From Silene noctiflora (taxonomy: Eukaryota > Streptophyta > Magnoliopsida > Caryophyllales > Caryophyllaceae), in contig VHZZ01005306.1 of the NCBI GenBank assembly GCA_009801015.1, positions 28,108 to 56,280 of the forward strand: a stretch of 28,173 nt of DNA, read 5' to 3'. Every line of letters begins with the position of its first letter. The first letter of the stretch is position 1. Of this stretch, positions 12,020 to 28,173 are shown piece after piece. A program made the position numbers and the translations under genes. Below the pieces are notes generated by a model. It was not told where the DNA came from. It saw only the letters and a list, made by a program, of their open reading frames with translations, and did no database searches.

Positions 12020-12580
12020 TTTTTAGATTTTGGCGGGACTAGTTGGGATAGACAAGCTGCACAGGGCTTCTCGACGGGCCTATGAAATGTTGGCTCGACA
12101 GCACGCACACGTGTCGTTGGCCATCTCTAGTTACGGGTACATCTCATACGGTATTTCGATGGTAGTTATTGATTATTGCTTCAGGTATACATTTGCGAAC
12201 GGGTCAACAGCGTCAGAGTCGTTTTCGAGTCGCCTCATTTCGGTTTACAAGGATTCATGTCAGGTTGTGCCGGATCGGATCATATCGAGTTTTGGCCATT
12301 TGCAGTTTTTGGTTATAAAGTTATCTAGGAATAATGAGTCGTATACAATAATAAACATTCGGGTGTAGGTTGGGTTAGTTTTGACAGGCCTAGCTTCGGG
12401 TATGAAATAATCAATTTGGTCTCCTTAGCCGACTGATAGTATAATTATATGTCGGTCTAAGAGGGTGATTTTATCACCCTTGTGTCTTTAAATATGGGTC
12501 TTTAGTTGTAATATTGGAATAATCGGCTTTTGGTTTTGATTGAGGTAATTATGCCTTGTTATTTCCGTTTTGTAATATGA
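12020..12580 (+). other. GC-richer unclassified stretch next to the LTR fossil
   Basis: From 12025 to about 12400 the sequence is richer in cggg, tcggat and gggcct phrases than its surroundings. It resembles decayed copies of low-complexity gggtcgggt-type sequence common in plant intergenic DNA. A frame of 112 codons is open (12030-12368), but I recognise no domain and find no start context or splice support, so I do not call a gene. The stretch from 12400 to 12580 is T-rich and featureless. Confidence 0.4.
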
Positions 12581-12628
12581 CNCGGATGCATTGATCAAGA
12601 GAAGNCGNGGAGNNTCCNTCCNCNNCCA

Positions 12629-14048
12629 TGACGTGGTGTAAATACCCCNTCTAGGACCAAGAAGTCATCTTAGGAGAAGAGGAAGTGAAGATGAGTAGAA
12701 ATGAAGTGAAGAAAATAGCCAAAATGAAGAATTGAAAACTCGGTTTCGCAAGGGTCAACTTCAAACGAGTATATCTAGAGTTNTAGAGNTCGTATCGACG
12801 CAAGACCAATTGGAGATGAAAGCTTATGTTCTTAGCTTTCCAACGGTAGGTCACACGCCTTATTTGAGCAAGAAACGAGGGAGATATGATCTTCGCAAAA
12901 CAGTGCTGTCAGGCTGATATGCGCAGGCTGCGCGCAGGCTGCGCACCCCCGCGACAATTGACAGCTTATTTTATCCGCTTTTGGGCTTTGTTAAATGGGT
13001 TGTTTCCTAAGTTTTAGTGCACCCATATAAATAGCCTAGAATTGAAACAATATCGGGAATAAATTCTCATACTCTCATAATCTAGGTTAAGCTTGTAATA
13101 ATTAGACTAATCTTTCCTTAATTAATTGGGTTGTATTTGGATTATGGAAGNCTAAACTTCCATTTCTTGGTGTAATTTGTATCAAAGCTTTCAACTTTGG
13201 TGTTTGTAAGACTCCTTAATCTCTCTATTAAGCTTTCTTGTGTTGAAATTCATATGTTAAGTGAATGAATTGTTTGGTTTGATCACTCTTGCATCTTATT
13301 GACTTAACTAGTGCATATCTTGAATGATTTCTAGTAATTGTTTAAGATTGTTGAAGCAAGTTTGATATGTGTTGGTTTGGCTTAGAATCTTCACATGTTG
13401 ATAGGAAAGCTTGAACCTTTGTTCATTTGTATGGTTTAATCTCATGAATATTGGTCCTATCTTACACATCTTGGCATGTTCTTCATTCTCATGATTTAAT
13501 CTCTTCTCATGGTTTAATGTGTTGTTGGTTAAGTTGTGAAGATCATTTATTGAATGGTTTAATTCATATAGTGCTAATATCTTGATGTGTTTGTTGGGTA
13601 GATAGTATAAAGGTTGTAAAAGGAGTCACCTTTCACCATTGTTGTTAGTTGAGGGCAAATTACACCAAGTTTTTCTCTATATTGAATTCTTGCATACCAA
13701 GTGTTTGTGAAATTGCCTCTTAGACAAAGTTTGCATTTTTAGTTCATTCCATTCAAATCTTTACATGAATCCCCCTTTTCTATGTCATCTATTGTTGTTC
13801 ATTGTTAATATCCATCGTTTGTGAAGAAATCTCCTTGGTCAATTGTTGTTTGTCATTAGTTTGTTAAGTAGTATTTAGTATTAGTTTAATTACAAGTTTT
13901 AGTTGTGATAGTCCCTTCTCTTGGGTTCGACCCTTGCTTGCACTTTACTACTATCTCTAATTGCATAGTATAGAGTTAAGTTTGGTTTATAAATTGTTAA
14001 TTTGATAGGGTAATTAGTGTTTTTACGACGACCTATTTATTGCTATCA
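12629..14048 (+). mobile_element. LTR-like retrotransposon fossil, probably a solo LTR (Ty3/gypsy-type style)
   Basis: This block of about 1.4 kb begins with TG, ends with CA and is built like a plant long terminal repeat. Parts seen: a promoter-like TATAAATA at 13026-13033, a G/C-rich gcgcaggctgcgc repeat just before it (about 12918-12946), and a long T-rich body. Near the right end is gggttcgacccttgc, a phrase frequent in the R/U5 part of gypsy-type LTRs. No coding domain follows, so it looks like a lone terminal repeat or fragment. Several unresolved bases (N) around 12582-12650, at 12783, 12789 and 13151, prevent fixing the left end and target duplication. Treat it as a non-functional fossil; age cannot be judged with only one copy. 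Confidence 0.5.
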
Positions 14049-14198
14049 CCGACCACAACAATGTTTTCTTCTATTAGCTCGGCTGCATGAGAGTTCAGTC
14101 TGCAAATAGACCCGTCGAGGAAAATGAAAAGTCTTGTACTAAGTATAAATTTGTAAATGTTCAGATTTCATCATAATATTGCAGATCATGCATGCTAA
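14049..14198. other. Short intergenic spacer
   Basis: AT-rich sequence between the LTR-like fossil and the Tourist-like MITE. It has no feature apart from the TAA that serves as the left target duplication of the MITE at 14196-14198. Confidence 0.5.
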
Positions 14199-14591
14199 GG
14201 GTAAGATTATCCATCAGACTCTCCAAAGTCTTAAGACTCTGCCACATCAGCTTTTCACTAACTTTTATTATTTCTTTATTATTCAGACTTACCTTAGACC
14301 CACCTCAGACTTTATACATTATCCGTCAGACTCACCTTAAACTCTACTTTTTTACTTTCCACTTCACTTACTTTTTTATTTCAAAAAAAAATGCCACATG
14401 GTATCCATTAATTGGATACTTTTCACTCATGGTGGGGTCAAGACTCACCTAAAGTCTTAAGTTGAGTCTTGGATTTTCCAAGACTCAACTTAAAACTTTG
14501 TCAAGACTTTTGTAGATTATTGGTAGTCTTGAGTGAGTCTTGTCTTAAGACTTACCAAAGTCTTGCCTCAAGACTACCAATAATCTTACCC
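14199..14591. mobile_element. Tourist-like (PIF/Harbinger) MITE, 393 bp
   Basis: The left end GGGTAAGATTAT is exactly matched by the reverse complement of the right end (ataatcttaccc), followed by looser inverted similarity rich in agactt / aagtct. The element is bounded on both sides by TAA (14196-14198 and 14592-14594), the 3-bp target duplication typical of PIF/Harbinger MITEs. It has no coding capacity. Internal aagtcttgag-type motifs repeat several times and could fold into a long hairpin. Confidence 0.88.
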
Positions 14592-14594
14592 TAA

Positions 14595-15162
14595 AGGTCG
14601 TCACTGATTTGTGATAATCTCTGATTCAATAAGACATAATTTTCCGTATTTGAGATTAAATTTTTCTCATTAGGATTTAACCCCTAGACCATCATTTTAC
14701 TTTCTTTGATCAGTAGAAGTTACTCCGTATAGAACTTGAAGCTAGAGTCAACTATAGGCGATTTCTCAGTTTAACTGATGCGCCTCAGTATACCTGCAGA
14801 TAATCTCAGAGGCATTTTATCTGAAGAAAATGGAAAACCTTCGAACCCACGACAGTTAACTTTCAAGGCATCAGAAGATCTCCAAATACTGAAAGGAAGA
14901 ATCGATTAGTCATCTCAAGTCTCAACAGCTATCGTTTTACATAACCAACTGCAAAGTTTTATTCGTAACAAAATCACACTCACAGTTCTCATAATTATTC
15001 TACGCAAAATGTCGCATCATTCCGAAAATGCCTCTCGTGTTCAACAAAAATCCTAACATTGCAACTCCTAAAAATGACGCAAATGAATTATCTAAACCGA
15101 AGATGTATTGGCCAAATTCGCCGAATGCATAAGCGGGGGTAGCGTTGAAAATTCGGGAATCC
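14595..15162 (-). other. 3' flank and untranslated region of the PFP-alpha gene
   Basis: This gene-free DNA lies downstream of the PFP-alpha stop codon at 15163. It should contain the 3' UTR up to the AATAAA signal near 14958. The part left of that is plain AT-rich intergenic sequence with one tactccgta remnant (14721 onwards) of a Stowaway-type element. Confidence 0.55.
14958..14963 (-). terminator. Polyadenylation signal AATAAA of PFP-alpha
   Basis: On the minus strand this reads AATAAA, about 200 bases after the stop codon. That is a usual 3' UTR length for plant genes. It is a candidate only, since plant poly(A) signals are loose. Confidence 0.4.
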
Positions 15163-25807
<10,645 letters not shown>

Positions 25808-25943
25808 ATTTTCTTTTCGGCTCCGCTTTTTCTTCAAAGGGTTTGTTTGTGTTAATGTGGGAGAGTGAAGTGTGTTTTATTTTCGATACTTGAAGCTTAA
25901 ATAAATGCGTCAAGTTGTGAAAGTGTGAGTATATTCCATGGGC

Positions 25944-26190
25944 GATACTACCAAACCAAACCCCCAAGGGCAATTCTCATTTGTGACGGAAGGTATCCGT
26001 CACTTTGAGAAGACGGGTACCAAATTGTGAGACAAAAGACCCATGAGAGGAGAGAGGAAAGCAAGTGGAGGGGTGCCCCCACCTTTTGCTTTATTCGTTT
26101 TGTGAGTGGCATTACCCGTCACAAATACCGACCCGTTACAAGGGAGACGCTTTGTTACTTGAGAGAGGTGATACTACCAAACCAAACCCC
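25944..26190. mobile_element. 205-bp insert between 21-bp direct repeats upstream of PFP-alpha
   Basis: A 21-bp sequence starting gatactaccaaacc is present at 25944-25964 and again at 26170-26190. The 205 bp between them carries several gacgg / ccgtca phrases (tttgtgacgg, acccgtcacaaa) in inverted arrangement, which resemble a short non-autonomous DNA element. A 21-bp target duplication is longer than normal for a MITE, so the repeats may instead come from break repair. The block starts about 137 bp upstream of the PFP-alpha ATG, within or next to its promoter. Confidence 0.6.
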
Positions 26191-26476
26191 AACCAACCTA
26201 CCAACTCAAACACACAACTACAACCATCACTTCAACAATTCGTAATCTATAGCGTCCATATCATTTTTTTTATTTTATAAAATTATATTATAAGAACTTC
26301 CAGATTATGACAAAGATATTCTATAATATTTTTTAATATCAAAGCTATATTTTACATAAAAGAATTGTTTGATCAATCTAACCAAAAAGTATAATGCAAA
26401 ATATTTAGAAAATTAGATATTTGGATTCGTAGCGAAAAATGCTTTCATTTGAGTATAAATTTCATATTATTTACTA
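26191..26476. repeat. AT-rich DNA with first copy of the right-edge repeat's AT module
   Basis: No gene is seen. From about 26388 to 26476 the sequence (aaaaagtat, gattcgtagcgaaaaatgct, gagtataaatttcatatta) matches stretches at 27171-27285 and 27714-27830. This makes it the left-most recognised copy of the repeat described further right. The copy is cut by the Stowaway-like MITE. Confidence 0.6.
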
Positions 26477-26744
26477 CTTCCTCATTTCCATTGAATTGTT
26501 TACATTTACTTTTTCCACAAATATTAAAAAAAATGAGATATCTCTACTTTTCATATGTTTATTTACACAATTACTCTCATGTAAGTCCCTCATATTTTGG
26601 CACTCACCCACTAAAAGGTGTAAAAGTAGATAAGAGCATGTGAGTCACTTAATTGATAAAAAAATATCGATATATAGAAACGTAGACAATCAAGCGGAGT
26701 GGAGTAAAATAGAAAACGTAAACAATTCAATGATATGAACGAAT
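26477..26744. mobile_element. Stowaway-like (Tc1/mariner) MITE, about 268 bp
   Basis: The left end has cttcctcatttccattgaat followed by tgtttac, and the right end is its imperfect inverse; the core cattgaattgtttac is perfectly inverted. Flanking TA dinucleotides (26475-26476 and 26745-26746) fit the TA target of Stowaway elements. The terminal style is a decayed version of the ctccctccgtcccaatgaat ends common in Caryophyllales. It has inserted into an older repeat unit, splitting the phrase that runs uninterrupted at 27255-27285. Confidence 0.75.
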
Positions 26745-26746
26745 TA

Positions 26747-28173
26747 TTATTATTTTCTCATATTTTAATTATGATCAAGGATGGTTTACTTCTTAATATG
26801 TTATTTGTCCCACATTGAAGAATTATGGAGGTGTGGTGAATATATTACGAATAAAAAGTAAAAATTGTCCCACATTGGAAGATTATCATTATGTGGGTAA
26901 TCCTATAATTATAAATATGAGTCATCTTTGAAACTTGGGTATCAAACAAAAATCTTTAGAGTCTTTTTATGTATTGTCTTAGAGTACTCTTAAGAGTTTG
27001 TATTATTAAAAATTAATTAATTTAGGAAAGTATCCTAAATAATATTTTTGATATAAAAAAATATAGTGGAAAATATTTTATCTATTATAATTAGAATACA
27101 ATATATATTTCCTATATTATATTCAATATTTATAATTTTTATATAAATTTTTTTATATTTTATTTGACAAAAAAGTACCGTACAAAAATTACGAAAATAA
27201 TATAATTAGATTAGATTGGTGGTTAAAAAAAGCTATCATTAGAGTATAAATTTCATATTATTTGCACATATTTTAATTATGATAAAAAAATAGAAAAAAA
27301 AACGTACGAATATTAATAGATGGTATATAACTATTACATATAGTGAAGTAGCAATTGTCGTATTCGAAATTTGGGAGATTTCGAACTAGGTGCGAAAACG
27401 ATGGTGTAATTCTTAGTATGTTTGTCCTACATTGAAAAATAATGCAGGTGTGGTGAATAAATTACATATAAATAGAAGAATTGTCCCGCATAGAAAGATT
27501 AGCATAAGATAAGTTGATTCTATGATTATATAAATAGAAGACATCATTAGAACTTAGGTATCAACTCAAAATATTTTGAGTCTCTACAGTATCTCTTAGA
27601 GAGCTTTAAGAGTTTGTATCATTATCTCCACAATATGGTATAATTTTTTATATTATATTCAAGCGTCGATGATTATAATTTTTATCTATATAAAAACTTA
27701 TACATTTCATTTGACAAAAAAGTATCATAAAAAAACTATGAAAATTATATAATTAGATTCGTGGTGAAAAAATGTTATCATTAGAGGATAGGTTTTATCA
27801 TTTGCACATATTTTAATTACGATAAAAAAAATTAAATAAACTTATGGATATTAATAGATAGTATAGTATTTGATCATTATCAAATCGGGTTGGATGTCAA
27901 ATTAGGTGCGAAAAATATGGTGTACTTCTCAGTATATTATTTGTCCCACATTAAAAAATTAGAAGAATATCATAAGGTGAATTATCGCACATCAGAAACT
28001 TTATCATGAGGTGAATTGTCCCACATCAGAAGATTATCATAAGGTGGGTGATCCCATGATTATAAATAAGAGCTATTATTGAAACTGAGGTATCAACACA
28101 AAATCTTTTGAATCTCTCAAGTATCATAAGGTGGGGTGAATTGTCCCACATCAGAAGATTATCATAAGGTGGG
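26747..28173 (+). repeat. Degenerate repeat array with promoter-like GTCCCACAT + TATA modules
   Basis: Three related units lie at about 26747-27170, 27171-27713 and 27714-28173, the last cut by the window edge. Each has an AT module (tttgacaaaaaagta ... catattttaatta), then paired gtcccacat boxes (26807 and 26867; 27424 and 27483; 27943 and 28018). A TATAAATA box follows at 26910, 27529 and 28061, then a conserved phrase near ggtatcaa and aaaatctttt.gagtct. No open frame is present. The structure may derive from terminal repeats of an old, broken LTR-type element, since many plant LTRs begin with tgtcccacat. It could also be a promoter-bearing repeat of another kind. Confidence 0.6.
28010..28173. 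repeat. 39-bp direct repeat at window edge
   Basis: The 39-bp stretch at 28010-28048, starting ggtgaattgtcccacatcag, is repeated exactly at 28135-28173. A more diverged copy lies just before the first, at about 27975-28009. The second exact copy runs to the last base, so the repeat probably continues beyond the window. Confidence 0.85.

Noticed and set aside
12629-14048. A complete retrotransposon
   Set aside because: Only one terminal-repeat-like block is present, with no coding domains beside it. Treated as a fossil fragment or solo LTR.
25808-25837. Possible 10-residue N-terminal extension of PFP-alpha (KKKRSRKEN)
   Set aside because: The frame is open but the upstream codon is TTG, not [15 protein letters not shown] is the family-typical start.
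26940-27010. A U-snRNA gene downstream of the GTCCCACAT/TATA module
   Set aside because: The sequence after the expected start does not resemble U1, U2, U4, U5 or U3, and no Sm site was recognised. Only the promoter resemblance is reported.

Overview
This is nuclear DNA of a flowering plant. It has three intron-rich genes with GT-AG introns, AT-rich intergenic DNA and many small DNA transposons. Scattered 'tactccgta' fragments and Stowaway/Tourist-type MITEs suggest a eudicot of the Caryophyllales (Silene or chenopod kin). That placement is an inference from repeat style, not proof.

Layout. Bases 1-4182 are gene-free and repeat-rich. They hold clusters of 14-bp palindromes of the form tactcgatcgagta, a 107-bp AT-rich repeat, an ACGT-motif-rich stretch, a telomere-like hexamer run, a MITE-like element whose first 144 bp is present twice in tandem, and a 69-bp tandem duplication. 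Bases 4183-7945 (+) hold a 10-exon PIN-LIKES (PILS) auxin carrier gene of 418 residues. About 1 kb follows, with a perfect 94-bp tandem duplication. Bases 8966-11351 (-) hold an 8-exon B2-type cyclin-dependent kinase of 319 residues, with E2F- and MSA-like sites upstream. Bases 11352-15162 are intergenic: a degenerate unclassified stretch, an LTR-like retrotransposon fossil containing unresolved bases, and a clean Tourist-like MITE (14199-14591). Bases 15163-25807 (-) hold a 19-exon gene for the alpha (regulatory) subunit of pyrophosphate-dependent phosphofructokinase, 618 residues, with a second Tourist-like MITE in its last-but-one intron. Upstream of it lie a 205-bp insert between 21-bp direct repeats, a Stowaway-like MITE, and a degenerate array running off the window end. 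Each unit of that array pairs a GTCCCACAT box with a TATA box at almost constant spacing.

The three genes were rebuilt by hand. All exon junctions keep frame and each predicted protein runs from a family-typical start to a stop, so all three look functional. They do not form a pathway: ER auxin homeostasis, G2/M cell-cycle control and cytosolic glycolysis. PILS and the kinase are convergent; the kinase and PFP-alpha are head-to-tail on the minus strand. I saw no tRNA, rRNA or CRISPR. The most unusual non-genic signal is the promoter-like repeat array at the right edge.
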